Positions 25,304 through 34,749 of a stretch of 64,000 nucleotides of DNA are shown one piece after another. Within the stretch, counting starts at the first letter, position 1; each line of letters starts with the position of its first letter. Source of the stretch: Rhizobium subbaraonis (GTDB lineage: Bacteria; Pseudomonadota; Alphaproteobacteria; Rhizobiales; Rhizobiaceae). Below the pieces are notes generated by a model, which worked only from the letters and a program-made list of their open reading frames with translations, did no database searches and was not told the DNA's origin. The stretch covers positions 1 through 64,000 of the forward strand of contig NZ_OBQD01000007.1 in NCBI RefSeq assembly GCF_900220975.1. Direction: 5' to 3'. A program made the position numbers and the translations under genes.

Positions 25304-25333
25304 GAAAAAACCGGACGGTTGCCCGCCCGGTTT
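25304..25333 (-). terminator. Rho-independent terminator of ilvC
   Basis: On the minus strand AAACCGGGCGGG and CCGTCCGGTTT pair around a short loop and are followed by a run of six T. It lies about 45 bp after the ilvC stop. Confidence 0.88.
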
Positions 25334-25376
25334 CAGCGATGTGATGCAAGCTCGCCTCAGCGAGACGGCTAAACGA

Positions 25377-26441
<1,065 letters not shown>

Positions 26442-27128
26442 CTATGCGTCGGCCATTGCACCTACGCCGTAGAGGGTGAGGAACGACGTCACCGCCCGTT
26501 CCGCCCGCCCGGCGAATTCCTTTTTCATGGCCCGCGGATCCTCGCCCAGCAGCATGCGCAGATGGGCATCCGTCACGATCAGTCCGTAGAGCGTACCGTA
26601 GGCCTCGTCCGCATCATCGAACGCCAGCAGGCCCGCCTTTCGCCCGGCCTCCAGCAACGTCGTCGCGCGGCGGCCGATCTGACGGCGCCCGCGCTCCTCC
26701 AGCAACCGACCCAGCGTCGCCCCGCCGCTCGCCGCACCGCCACGACGCTCGCCCCTGACCGTCTGGCCAATCGCCAGCCTGTTCAGCGCCAGCGACACGT
26801 CGCCGGAAAGAACGTCGAGCAGGTCGAGCGCGAAGGCGGACAGATGCCGGCGCAGCCCCTCCACCGTAAGGCTCTCGGCCCTGACCTCGACGGTCCGGAC
26901 CTTGCCCGCCTGATAGCCGATCATCGCCGACAGCAGACCGTCGCGATCGCCGAACCACTTGTAGAGGCTCTCCTTGGAGCAGTTCGCTGCGCGCGCGACG
27001 CCGGCGGTCGTCACCGCCTTTTCGCCGCCGTCCACGAGGAGGTTGAGCGCGCTTTCCAGCACGGCGCTCTGGCGCTCGGTCAGACCGGCCCCACTCGCTT
27101 TTGCTGCGCTCTCCTCGACGACCTGCAC
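26442..27128 (-). CDS. TetR family transcriptional regulator
   Basis: 228 residues. N-terminal helix-turn-helix with the family pattern VLESALNLLVDGGEKAVTT..VARAANCSKESLYKWFGDRDGLL (about 23-66). The C-terminal ligand domain (about 80-225) shows no recognisable class. ATG at 27128. A perfect palindrome lies about 27 bp upstream and is the likely autoregulatory operator. The gene is followed by ilvC after 45 bp; control of ilvC is possible but unproven. Confidence 0.9.
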   Translation of the reverse strand: MQVVEESAAKASGAGLTERQSAVLESALNLLVDGGEKAVTTAGVARAANCSKESLYKWFGDRDGLLSAMIGYQAGKVRTVEVRAESLTVEGLRRHLSAFALDLLDVLSGDVSLALNRLAIGQTVRGERRGGAASGGATLGRLLEERGRRQIGRRATTLLEAGRKAGLLAFDDADEAYGTLYGLIVTDAHLRMLLGEDPRAMKKEFAGRAERAVTSFLTLYGVGAMADA

Positions 27129-27154
27129 GATCCACCCTTAAACAGTCAAGCTTG

Positions 27155-27170
27155 CGTACCGTACGGTACG
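27155..27170. promoter_or_regulatory. Perfect 16-bp palindrome, candidate TetR operator
   Basis: CGTACCGTACGGTACG is identical to its reverse complement. Size and place, just upstream of a tetR-type start, are typical of TetR operators. Confidence 0.7.
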
Positions 27171-27536
27171 GTTCGGCGCCGTTCTAGGCCGTTTGACACA
27201 GACCGTCAACAGCAAATCCGCCATACGGCTCACGATCCCGCACGAACGCGTCAAAATCCGACCGGTCGACATGATTCCTCAGCGCATCTTCAGTTCACAG
27301 ACGCAAAATTGTCCTTCTGCCGCTATGAATCTGCACATGAGAACATTTGCTCAACCGATTGAATGGAAACAAAATTTCCTCACAACCCTAAATTTCCGCC
27401 CGTTCGCGCATCATTTTTCCCTTCCCAAGACATTTCATCTCGATAGAATTGGTGAGGTCGCTTTCCGGGATGCAAGCAACCTGGGGGCGATCGCTGCAGG
27501 AGTAAGCAGCTAAACCCGACGCCAAGGAGACAGAAA
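27171..27536. other. Intergenic region between the TetR gene and a rightward gene
   Basis: About 370 bp, clearly AT-richer from 27290 to 27470. No gene recognised. It should contain the promoter of the 127-residue protein; no strong promoter pair stands out apart from an isolated TTGACA at 27193. Confidence 0.4.
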
Positions 27537-27920
27537 ATGATGAGTTTCCTGCCTGACCTTCACGAAGGACACGCTCCAATAACCCTGCAACTTCTTTTTC
27601 GCGACGCGATCGATGCCTTCCATGATTGGAAACTCGGCGAGCCGGAACCATCGGTGATGCACGAAGGCACGCTCGTGCCGATCAGCACAGTCTTTGATGC
27701 GATGCGGGGCTGCACGGATATCATGCCCAAGACCACCACCGAGCTTGTGACCGAACGCCTGACCAAGCCCTGGGACGGGCAAGGCCCGCTGGATGTCATG
27801 ACGTTCTCCACGGCCGCCCGGGTCATGGGCGTCCTCATCCGCAAGCGCCGCCTGCAGGAGGTCGAGACCCCATCGGTCTACGTTCAGGCGGAAGGCTGCG
27901 CCGCATCGCCGCTTCATTGA
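27537..27920 (+). CDS. Conserved-looking protein of unknown function
   Basis: 127 residues. AAGGAG lies 8 bp before ATG at 27537 (a second ATG follows at once). The sequence is acidic to neutral with no signal or membrane segment: ITLQLLFRDAIDAFHDW is a predicted helix, and LVPISTVFDAMRGCTDIMP suggests a small alpha/beta protein. Codon use fits the chromosome. No family is recognised and the neighbours give no hint. Confidence 0.6.
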   Translation: MMSFLPDLHEGHAPITLQLLFRDAIDAFHDWKLGEPEPSVMHEGTLVPISTVFDAMRGCTDIMPKTTTELVTERLTKPWDGQGPLDVMTFSTAARVMGVLIRKRRLQEVETPSVYVQAEGCAASPLH

Positions 27921-27944
27921 TGCATGAATTGGCCGCCGCGCCAC

Positions 27945-28166
27945 TCAGCGGCGCGGCGGATTTCGTCCGGATGATACGCCGAGGGGTCGGGTGCCCTCTG
28001 CATACGCGGCCTCCAAAAAGAGCGCTTTTCGCCTAGCAAGGCGCGTGGCTCGTGCCTTGACCTCGTCAAGCGAACCAATTATTTCTCTTGGATCGACAAT
28101 TGAACGACGACTTTTGCTTTTGCGCTTCAGCGCAGTTTGACGAACTTCCCCTTCAATTTCGACCAA
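27945..28166 (-). CDS. Possible small basic protein, no ATG start
   Basis: Up to 73 residues with TTG at 28166 as the only likely start; an upstream TAG limits extension. It is rich in Arg and Lys ([21 protein letters not shown]) with a helix [22 protein letters not shown]. Codon pattern looks protein-like, but the lack of a normal start or ribosome binding site and the overlap with the cold-shock leader make it doubtful. Confidence 0.3.
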   Translation of the reverse strand: MVEIEGEVRQTALKRKSKSRRSIVDPREIIGSLDEVKARATRLARRKALFLEAAYAEGTRPLGVSSGRNPPRR

Positions 28167-28227
28167 ATCGAGTTCTTCGGTCCCACGACCGGTGAGCTAT
28201 CAGCAATGCCACAGAAAGGGTTTCGTC

Positions 28228-28437
28228 ATGGCAACTGGTACCGTTAAATGGTTCAACACCACCAAAGGCTACGGCTTCATCGCTCCCGATAACGGCGAGC
28301 CGGACGTTTTCGTACATATCTCGGCCGTACAGCGCGCGGGCCTCGCAGGCCTGAACGAAGGTCAGAAGGTCAGCTACGAGCTCATCCGTGACCGCAAGTC
28401 GGGCAAGATGTCCGCCGACCAGCTGGTCGCCGCCTGA
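28228..28437 (+). CDS. Cold-shock family protein (CspA-like)
   Basis: 69 residues from ATG at 28228; the start is fixed by the conserved [13 protein letters not shown]-binding motifs KGYGFI (RNP1) and VFVHIS (RNP2) are present. These small OB-fold proteins bind single-stranded nucleic acid and melt mRNA structure. About 60 bp of leader precede it. A strong terminator follows, so it is monocistronic. Confidence 0.97.
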   Translation: MATGTVKWFNTTKGYGFIAPDNGEPDVFVHISAVQRAGLAGLNEGQKVSYELIRDRKSGKMSADQLVAA

Positions 28438-28483
28438 TTTTTCAAGGCAGCGCCGCCGATTTCGGCAGCCCGCAATAATTTGG

Positions 28484-28511
28484 AAAGGCCGGAGCGATCC
28501 GGCCTTTTTTC
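28484..28511 (+). terminator. Rho-independent terminator of the cold-shock gene
   Basis: AAAGGCCGGA and TCCGGCCTTT form a perfect 10-bp stem with a GCGA loop, followed by T residues. Confidence 0.93.
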
Positions 28512-28544
28512 ATTGCGTTCACCACACGGCGAGCCGAGACACGC

Positions 28545-29828
28545 CTAGGCTCCCCCCCGGCTTTCCCGTTGCTGAATCGTTTCCCTCTGCGTGATCAGAC
28601 GGGCACTGTGCTGGCCGCTGAGGAATATCCACAGCCAGCTCCAGGCGACGGCAAAACGGCTGCGCGTGCCGATCAGGAAGTAGATGTGGGCGATACCCCA
28701 CAACCACCAGGCAAACGCGCCCTTCAGCTTGAACTTTCCGAATTCGATGATCGCCGCACGCCTGCCGATCGTGGCAAGGCTCCCCTGATGCCAGTAACGG
28801 AACGGCCCCGGCGCGGGCTTGCCCGATAGCCTGGCGCGGATCAGACGGGCGAGGTAGGTGCCCTGCTGCTTGGCGGCAGGCGCGATACCCGGCACGGGTT
28901 TGCCGCCCTCCTGCATCACCGAGGCGGTGTCGCCGATCACGAACACATCAGGGACGCCGGGCGCCGACAGGTCCGGCCCGACGATCGCCCGCCCGGCCCG
29001 GTCGGAGGGAATGCCGAGCCAGCGCGCGGCCGGCGAGGCCTGCACCCCGGCCGCCCAGACGAGCGTGCGGCTCGGCACGAACGCGTCGCCGATCGTCACA
29101 CCTTCCGCCGTGCAGGCGGTCACCGGCACGCCGGTGCGCACCTCTACGCCCAGCGTCTCCAGCGAACGCCGGGCATAGTCCGACAGCTGTTCGCTGAAGG
29201 CCGCTAGAATGCGCGGTCCGGCTTCGACCAGAATGACCTTCGCCTGACGCGTATCGATGTGGCGGAATTCTGCCGGCAGGGTGCGCTGCGCCAGCTCGGC
29301 GATGATGCCGGCGAGTTCGACGCCCGTCGGGCCGGCGCCGATGATGACGAAGGTCAGAAGCGCCTCGCGCTCCGCCGGGTCACTCGCAAGCTCCGCCCGC
29401 TCGAAGGCAAGCAGGATGCGGCGGCGGATGGTCGTGGCGTCCTCCAGTGTCTTGAGGCCGGGAGCGACAGGCTCCCACTCGTCATGGCCGAAATAGGCGT
29501 GCGTCGCGCCTGTGGCGAGTACCAGCGTGTCGTAGGCGACCGTGCCACCGCTGCCAAGCTGCACGGTCTTTGTCGCCGGATCGACGCCCACGACCTCGTC
29601 CAGCAGCGTCGTGACCTCCGCCCGGTGGCGGTAGAGATGGCGGATCGGCCAGGCGACCTCCGAGGTCGCCAGGACCGTGGTTGCGACCTGATAGAGCAGC
29701 GGCTGGAAGAGATGATGGTTGCGGCGGTCAATCAGCGTGATCCGAAGGGGCGCACCCTTCAGCGAATTGACGAGCTGAAGGCCGCCAAATCCGCCGCCGA
29801 CGACTACGAGGTGATGAAGATCCTGCAT
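28545..29828 (-). CDS. ndh: Type II NADH:quinone oxidoreductase (NDH-2)
   Basis: 427 residues. FAD-binding GGGFGG (11-16), the second dinucleotide motif IIGAGPTGVELAG, and the quinone-site region near PGIAPAAKQQG are present. The C-terminal part (about 365-405) has hydrophobic/aromatic helices (FAWWLWGIAHIYFLIG) that dock the enzyme to the inner membrane. It oxidises NADH without pumping protons. Convergent with the cold-shock gene; the start ATG at 29828 is followed upstream by a small inverted repeat. Confidence 0.92.
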   Translation of the reverse strand: MQDLHHLVVVGGGFGGLQLVNSLKGAPLRITLIDRRNHHLFQPLLYQVATTVLATSEVAWPIRHLYRHRAEVTTLLDEVVGVDPATKTVQLGSGGTVAYDTLVLATGATHAYFGHDEWEPVAPGLKTLEDATTIRRRILLAFERAELASDPAEREALLTFVIIGAGPTGVELAGIIAELAQRTLPAEFRHIDTRQAKVILVEAGPRILAAFSEQLSDYARRSLETLGVEVRTGVPVTACTAEGVTIGDAFVPSRTLVWAAGVQASPAARWLGIPSDRAGRAIVGPDLSAPGVPDVFVIGDTASVMQEGGKPVPGIAPAAKQQGTYLARLIRARLSGKPAPGPFRYWHQGSLATIGRRAAIIEFGKFKLKGAFAWWLWGIAHIYFLIGTRSRFAVAWSWLWIFLSGQHSARLITQRETIQQRESRGGA

Positions 29829-29870
29829 TCCGAAATTCCGCCTGCTTTGTGCCCGGCATCACCATCGAGA

Positions 29871-29886
29871 CCTGACGAATGTCAGG
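29871..29886. repeat. Inverted repeat upstream of NDH-2
   Basis: CCTGAC-GAAT-GTCAGG, a perfect 6-bp inverted repeat about 43 bp upstream of the ndh start. It may be an operator or part of the promoter region. Confidence 0.4.
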
Positions 29887-30034
29887 CGATGCGCCTAGAG
29901 CTACAATCTTCGCGACAGTAGATGGGCACAACGGCTTTCTTTTCATGCGAGCCGTGCACTGAGAACAGCGGTCAGGCTTGGACGGGGTCGGCGATAGTCG
30001 GGCCCGTGCTGTCGGGACGATTGAATGCGCGAGC

Positions 30035-30445
30035 CTAGTCCCTGCCCTGTCCATCGAAGGCGCTGCGCGCCCTCCGGATGGCGGGATGATTGTCCTGCGA
30101 CCACTGGACGAGCGTCCGCAGCGGCACCAGCAGGGATTGCCCGAGCTCGGTCAGCGCATATTCGACACTGGGCGGCTGGGTGGGATAGACCGTGCGGATC
30201 AGGTAGCCGTCGCGCTGCAGATCACGCAGGGTCTGGGTCAGCATGCGCTGCGAGATGTCCGGAATGAAACGGCGAAGCTGCGAAAAGCGCATCGGCCCGT
30301 CGGCAAGCGCCAGGATCATCAGCGAGTTCCATTTTCCGCCGATATGATCGAGCACGTCCCGCACCGGGCAATTGTCCATCGACATGGCGACGCCGTCGAT
30401 GATGATCACCCGTTCACCTTCGGTCCGCTGCGTCATCCTGTTCAT
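30035..30445 (-). CDS. HxlR family regulator (QorR/YtfH-like)
   Basis: 136 residues. A winged helix typical of Hxl[44 protein letters not shown] single Cys (Cys26 in DNCPVRDVL) sits just before the DNA-binding domain, the position used for thiol redox sensing in QorR, HypR and YodB. It is divergent from an NAD(P)H:quinone oxidoreductase gene, the same arrangement as E. coli ytfH/ytfG. It probably represses that gene until electrophiles or quinones modify the Cys. Confidence 0.88.
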   Translation of the reverse strand: MNRMTQRTEGERVIIIDGVAMSMDNCPVRDVLDHIGGKWNSLMILALADGPMRFSQLRRFIPDISQRMLTQTLRDLQRDGYLIRTVYPTQPPSVEYALTELGQSLLVPLRTLVQWSQDNHPAIRRARSAFDGQGRD

Positions 30446-30525
30446 GGCGAGGTTCCTTCCAGGTAACCACGGAAGCCAAAACTGCCTCCTTTACAAGCGC
30501 CGTTCATAGCATAGAACAGGATAAA

Positions 30526-30540
30526 GTCTCAATACGAGAC
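30526..30540. promoter_or_regulatory. Inverted repeat in the hxlR/qorB divergent region, candidate operator
   Basis: GTCTC-AATAC-GAGAC, a perfect 5-bp inverted repeat with 5-nt centre, 52 bp upstream of the oxidoreductase start. HxlR dimers bind comparable short inverted repeats. Confidence 0.5.
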
Positions 30541-30592
30541 CATAAAACGGAAGGGAACCATCTCTCCCGAAGGACCTAGAAAGGGAACTGCC

Positions 30593-31480
30593 ATGTCCGA
30601 GACCATTCTCATCACCGGCGCCGCCGGCCAGCTCGGCCGCATCGTGCTCGACCAATTGCTCGCATCGGGCCAGATCGCCCCCTCCTCCATCATCGCCGCC
30701 TCCCGCGACACGGCAAAGCTTGCGGACTACGGCGCCCGAGGCGTTGCCCTCCGCAGGGTCGATTTCGACGATCCGTCCAGCCTGCCCGCGGCCTTTGCCG
30801 GCGTCGACAAGGCACTGATCATCTCGACGGATGCGCTGGGCGAACCGGGCAAGCGGCTCAACCAGCACAAGGCCGCCGTCGAAGCCGCCGCGAAGGCGGG
30901 CGTGGGGCGCATCCTGTACACCTCCCTGCCGCAGCCCGACGACTCCCGCGTCACCTTTGCCGGCGATCATCTTGGAACGGAAAATGCGATCAAGGCGACC
31001 GGCATCCCCTGCACCATCTTCCGCAACGGCTGGTATCTGGAAAACCTGTTCATGGCGCTGCCGCATGCCCTGAAGACCGGCCAGTGGTACAGCGCCTCCG
31101 GCAAGGGCGTGATCGCCCATGTCGCACGCGCCGATATCGGCGCGGCGATTGCGGCATCCCTTCTCTCGCAGGACAAAGACAGCAAGATCTATACGTTCAC
31201 CGGCCCGGTCGCCCATACCGTCGACGAGATCGCCGCCGCCGCCGCCAAGGCCACCGACCTGCCGCTGCACGTCGTCCACGTCAGCGACGAGCAGCTCGCC
31301 GAGGGGTTGAAGAGTGCCGGCCTGCCGGACTTCCTGATCCCGACGATCGTCTCGTTCGACACCAACACCCGCGACGGCAAGATCGCGATGGTGACAGGCG
31401 ATATCGAAGCCCTGACAGGGCGCAAGCCGCAGACCCTGGAAACTTTCCTCGAACAGAACGCGAAAGCCCTGACGGCTTGA
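30593..31480 (+). CDS. NAD(P)H:quinone oxidoreductase of the NmrA/QorB type
   Basis: 295 residues. Glycine-rich Rossmann start ILITGAAGQLG, an NmrA-like atypical short-chain dehydrogenase architecture, and a C-terminal half that resembles QorB (YtfG): VARADIGAAIA, IYTFTGP, LTGRKPQTLETFL. It should reduce quinones with NAD(P)H in the cytosol as detoxification. Divergent from the HxlR regulator, with an inverted repeat between the two. Confidence 0.88.
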   Translation: MSETILITGAAGQLGRIVLDQLLASGQIAPSSIIAASRDTAKLADYGARGVALRRVDFDDPSSLPAAFAGVDKALIISTDALGEPGKRLNQHKAAVEAAAKAGVGRILYTSLPQPDDSRVTFAGDHLGTENAIKATGIPCTIFRNGWYLENLFMALPHALKTGQWYSASGKGVIAHVARADIGAAIAASLLSQDKDSKIYTFTGPVAHTVDEIAAAAAKATDLPLHVVHVSDEQLAEGLKSAGLPDFLIPTIVSFDTNTRDGKIAMVTGDIEALTGRKPQTLETFLEQNAKALTA

Positions 31481-31493
31481 AGCCACCCGCCGG

Positions 31494-31515
31494 CGAGGCC
31501 GCGCGGGCGGCCTCG
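31494..31515. terminator. GC-rich hairpin after qorB-type gene
   Basis: CGAGGCCGC and GCGGCCTCG form a perfect 9-bp stem with a 4-nt loop, 14 bp after the stop. No U-tract follows, so efficiency is uncertain; pdxJ converges from the other side. Confidence 0.5.
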
Positions 31516-31630
31516 CGACCAGCCCGCGAAGTCCGTGCTTCCGATCACGGTTTGCCTGACGCAACCGGTCGGGCGCTCTTCGTGCGGGTTCAGCGTCCGA
31601 AATCGGATCTCGCGCTGATGGAGATCGGCT

Positions 31631-32383
31631 TCAGACCGCTTCGCCGCAGGCCCGGCGAAAGCGGCGAACCGTCTCGGCCATGCCGTATTCCAGCGCGTCT
31701 GCGGTCAGGCCGTGGCCGATCGACACTTCGGCAAGTGCGGGAATGCGTGCGGCCAGTGCGGGAAGGTTTGCCACGGTCAGATCGTGGCCGGCATTGACGG
31801 CGAGCCCGAGGTCGACTGCGATATCCGCGGTCCTGCCCAGTTCCTCGGCAAGTTGCCCAGCACGCACCGGATCGTCGAAGCAGCCGCCGTAGGGGCCGGT
31901 ATAGAGCTCGATCCGGTCCGCGCCGACCTCGCGCGCGATCGCCAGCGCGTCGCGATCCGGCGTGCCGTCTGCGAAAAGCGAAACCCTGAGGCCCAGCGCC
32001 TTGAGGCGCCCCACCACAACCTCCAGCAGCTTGCGCTCCTTGCGAAAGTCCCAGCCGTGGTCGGACGTCGCCTGGGCGGGATCATCTGGCACAAGCGTCA
32101 CCTGCTCCGGGCGATGTTCCTCGACGAGCCGCAGGAAGCCTTCTTCCGGATAGCCCTCCATATTGAATTCGGCATCGGGAAAAGAGCCATCGATCAGCGC
32201 CCTGATCGGCCCAAGGTCCGAAAAGCGGATATGGCGCTGGTCGGGGCGCGGATGCACGGTAAGCCCGCTTGCCCCCGCTTCAAGCGCAATCCGGCCGAGA
32301 CCGGTAACGCTCGGCCACGGCAGGTCGCGCCGGTTGCGCAGCATCGCGATCGCATTCAGGTTCACCGACAGTTTCGCAGGCAT
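31631..32383 (-). CDS. pdxJ: Pyridoxine 5'-phosphate synthase
   Basis: 250 residues from ATG at 32383 (GGAAGAGA upstream). Landmarks: [15 protein letters not shown] at the N-terminus, [45 protein letters not shown] and VNAGHDLTV, the loop and active-site pattern of PdxJ. It condenses 1-deoxyxylulose 5-phosphate with 3-amino-2-oxopropyl phosphate, the closing step of DXP-dependent vitamin B6 synthesis. No pdxA or acpS beside it here. Confidence 0.96.
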   Translation of the reverse strand: MPAKLSVNLNAIAMLRNRRDLPWPSVTGLGRIALEAGASGLTVHPRPDQRHIRFSDLGPIRALIDGSFPDAEFNMEGYPEEGFLRLVEEHRPEQVTLVPDDPAQATSDHGWDFRKERKLLEVVVGRLKALGLRVSLFADGTPDRDALAIAREVGADRIELYTGPYGGCFDDPVRAGQLAEELGRTADIAVDLGLAVNAGHDLTVANLPALAARIPALAEVSIGHGLTADALEYGMAETVRRFRRACGEAV

Positions 32384-32636
32384 GGCAGTCTCTTCCCTAT
32401 TGGCCTGACCAAGCTCTAGCCTGTCGCCCTCGCGCATTCAATCTCCATGCGGCGTGAGCGACGGCCGCAATGCAATCAGCAGGAATGGCGTCGGCATTGG
32501 GAGAACCGTGGGTAATCGGTGCCGACACTTGCCGAAACGCAAGAATCTTCGCTACGCTTAAGCCGGCGCAGAGACCGCGCCAAATCACGAATCGAATGGA
32601 CGGGGTATCGGTCATCGGCATGACTGCGACAGTTTG

Positions 32637-33761
32637 ATGGACGGTGATCGCGCACTTCCCCCGCCACTCGTGCGGGCCTGTGTCGATGACATTCTGGCGA
32701 GCAAGAGTTTTTCTCGCTCCGGCCGCCTGCGCGCGTTCCTCTCCTATGTCGTCGAATGCGAACTTGCCGGCAAGGCTGCGCAACTGAAGGGCTATACGAT
32801 CGGTGTCGATGTCTTCGGACGGCCGGAAGGTTTCGATGCTGGCAGCGATCCCATCGTTCGCGTCCAGGCAGGCAAGCTGCGCAAGCTTCTTGATCAGTAC
32901 TATGAAATCGAGGGTGCCGATGCGCCCTTGCGCATCCGCGTCCCGGTCGGCAGCTATGCCCCGGAATACGAATGGCGCCATACCGAAGTTCAAGACGCAA
33001 CCGCAGTCCACAACCCGTCGACGACGGCGCTGCCGTCTGGTTCGTTTTCAGTGACCGGGATGCCACCCAAAGCGCGGGAAGAACGGCGCACTCCGGCTTA
33101 TCGCTGCTGGAAACCCGCGCCGATCTCCTCGCACCTGGCCCTGCTGACGCTTCTGCCACTGTTGGTGATGGCGCCGGTTTCGTATTCGGAACTTTCCGCA
33201 AACTCGATCGAAAACGTGCGCGTCTATGTCGAGAACGCACGCGCGGAACTGGACAAGAGCACCGAGCTTCCAAGCATCCGCATCGAGCGCTGCTGGCCCG
33301 GTACCGATGCATGCCGACAATTGGCGGACGCGATCGAGCGGGCGGCGCGATACTACAAGACGGTTCGCCTCGTCGAACGCCGCGCTGAGGGCGAGGAGAC
33401 ACCCCTCGCCTATCGGATACGCATCGAAACGACGCGCGACGGTGGTGAAATCTACGCACGGCTCGTTCATGAGCAGAGCAACGTCACGGTCTATGCCGGC
33501 CATTTTCCGGCGGGCAGGCTCGATGATTCGGCCAGCGCCTACCATGCGTTCCGATTCGCCACCCGGGCGCTCTCCACCAATGGCCGGCTTTACAGTCATG
33601 CCCGCAGCAGCGGTCTTTCGAGCAGCAGGATGCTCTGCCTGCAGGCGGCCGAAGCCGGACGGAATGCCTGTCTTCGGGAGCATCAGAAGGCGGCGGCGGG
33701 CGTTCGGTCGCAGCCGGGCCTCGTTGACGAAGATGTCCGGGCCGACCGGGCGGCTCGTTGA
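32637..33761 (+). CDS. Membrane protein with adenylate-cyclase-associated N-terminal regulatory domain
   Basis: 374 residues from ATG at 32637. The N-terminal block ILASKSFSRSGRLRAFLSYV through PIVRVQAGKLRKLLDQYY and RIRVPVGSYAPEY is the domain found at the start of many rhizobial adenylate-cyclase-like and TPR-containing regulators. One membrane helix (about 170-185) follows, then a periplasmic part that resembles the TolB-like section of those proteins. Relatives usually continue into TPR repeats; this one stops short, so it may be a truncated or minimal form. Function unknown. Confidence 0.65.
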   Translation: MDGDRALPPPLVRACVDDILASKSFSRSGRLRAFLSYVVECELAGKAAQLKGYTIGVDVFGRPEGFDAGSDPIVRVQAGKLRKLLDQYYEIEGADAPLRIRVPVGSYAPEYEWRHTEVQDATAVHNPSTTALPSGSFSVTGMPPKAREERRTPAYRCWKPAPISSHLALLTLLPLLVMAPVSYSELSANSIENVRVYVENARAELDKSTELPSIRIERCWPGTDACRQLADAIERAARYYKTVRLVERRAEGEETPLAYRIRIETTRDGGEIYARLVHEQSNVTVYAGHFPAGRLDDSASAYHAFRFATRALSTNGRLYSHARSSGLSSSRMLCLQAAEAGRNACLREHQKAAAGVRSQPGLVDEDVRADRAAR

Positions 33762-33972
33762 AGGTGCAGCATAAATTGCCCTTGCCCCCTAGATATGGGG
33801 GTATCAAAGATCGCACGCCGACGCTAACCTCCCTGCATTCGAAGCAGCGGTGCGCTCCTTCGTATTTTGCAAAGATGGCGGACGCGGCCTTGCCACATCG
33901 AGGGGTGCCGGCTGGGCTGCGACATGAAGGGAAAAGTGCCGATGCTGGCAAATTCTGTAGGTGGCCGTTCTG

Positions 33973-34644
33973 ATGAACGGTGAAACCGTGAAGACGACCG
34001 AATCCGGCTCACGTACGATCCGCTTCCTGCCGGCCGCACCTTTGCCCGAAAACCTCCCGCAGGGCCGGCTGGCGATCGCGGACATGGCAAATGCCTTCGG
34101 CGTCACCCATCGCACCTTGCACTTCTATGAGGAAAAAGGGCTGCTGACCGCAGACCGCGTCGGCCCCATGCGCGTCTACGGCCCCCGGGAAATCCAGCAG
34201 ATGGCGGTCGTCAATACCTGCCGCGAAACCGGAATGCCGGTAGCCGCCATCCAGGAATTACTCGATGCCCTCTGCCGGGCGGCCGACCAGGGCGAGGCCG
34301 ATGCGATCTTCCGCGGCGCGATGATCTCGCGCAAGCGCGAACTGGCCGCCCAGCAATCGACGATCCGCCGCCAAATGCAGCAGATCGGCGAACTTCTCGA
34401 GTTCAATGGCGGTCCGGAAATCGAGATGAACGACAACACCCGGCCGGAAGTGCTGTCCGATGAGGAGTTGCGCTGCCTGACGCTGATGGCCGAGGGCTAT
34501 CCGACGACGCGCATCGCCCGCGCGCTGGACGTGGATCCGGGCCAGGTGCAGTCGATGGAGAAGGAAATCATCCGAAAATTCAGCAGCAACAATCGCTTTC
34601 AGGCGGTCGCCAAGGCTGTGCTGCTCGGGATCATCGGCCACTGA
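33973..34644 (+). CDS. MerR-LuxR fusion transcription factor
   Basis: 223 residues from ATG at 33973 (a GTG 12 bp upstream lacks a ribosome binding site). A MerR-type N-terminal winged helix (about residues 32-100: IADMANAFGVTHRTLHFYEEKGLL, MRVYGPREIQQM) is followed by a helical dimerisation segment and then by a LuxR/GerE-type HTH at the C-terminus (about 163-223: LSDEELRCLTLMAEGYPTTRIARALDV..VQSMEKEIIRKF). Two DNA-binding domains from different families in one short protein is unusual. No ligand Cys is obvious. Targets unknown. Confidence 0.8.
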   Translation: MNGETVKTTESGSRTIRFLPAAPLPENLPQGRLAIADMANAFGVTHRTLHFYEEKGLLTADRVGPMRVYGPREIQQMAVVNTCRETGMPVAAIQELLDALCRAADQGEADAIFRGAMISRKRELAAQQSTIRRQMQQIGELLEFNGGPEIEMNDNTRPEVLSDEELRCLTLMAEGYPTTRIARALDVDPGQVQSMEKEIIRKFSSNNRFQAVAKAVLLGIIGH

Positions 34645-34749
34645 AGTTCCGGCGCCTGCCGCCGGAATACGCCTGGGCGCAGCCTCACAGCTGCTGTCTG
34701 GCCTCCACGGATTGCAATCCGTCCCGGCAGCGCATCTTTCCGGCTGCGG

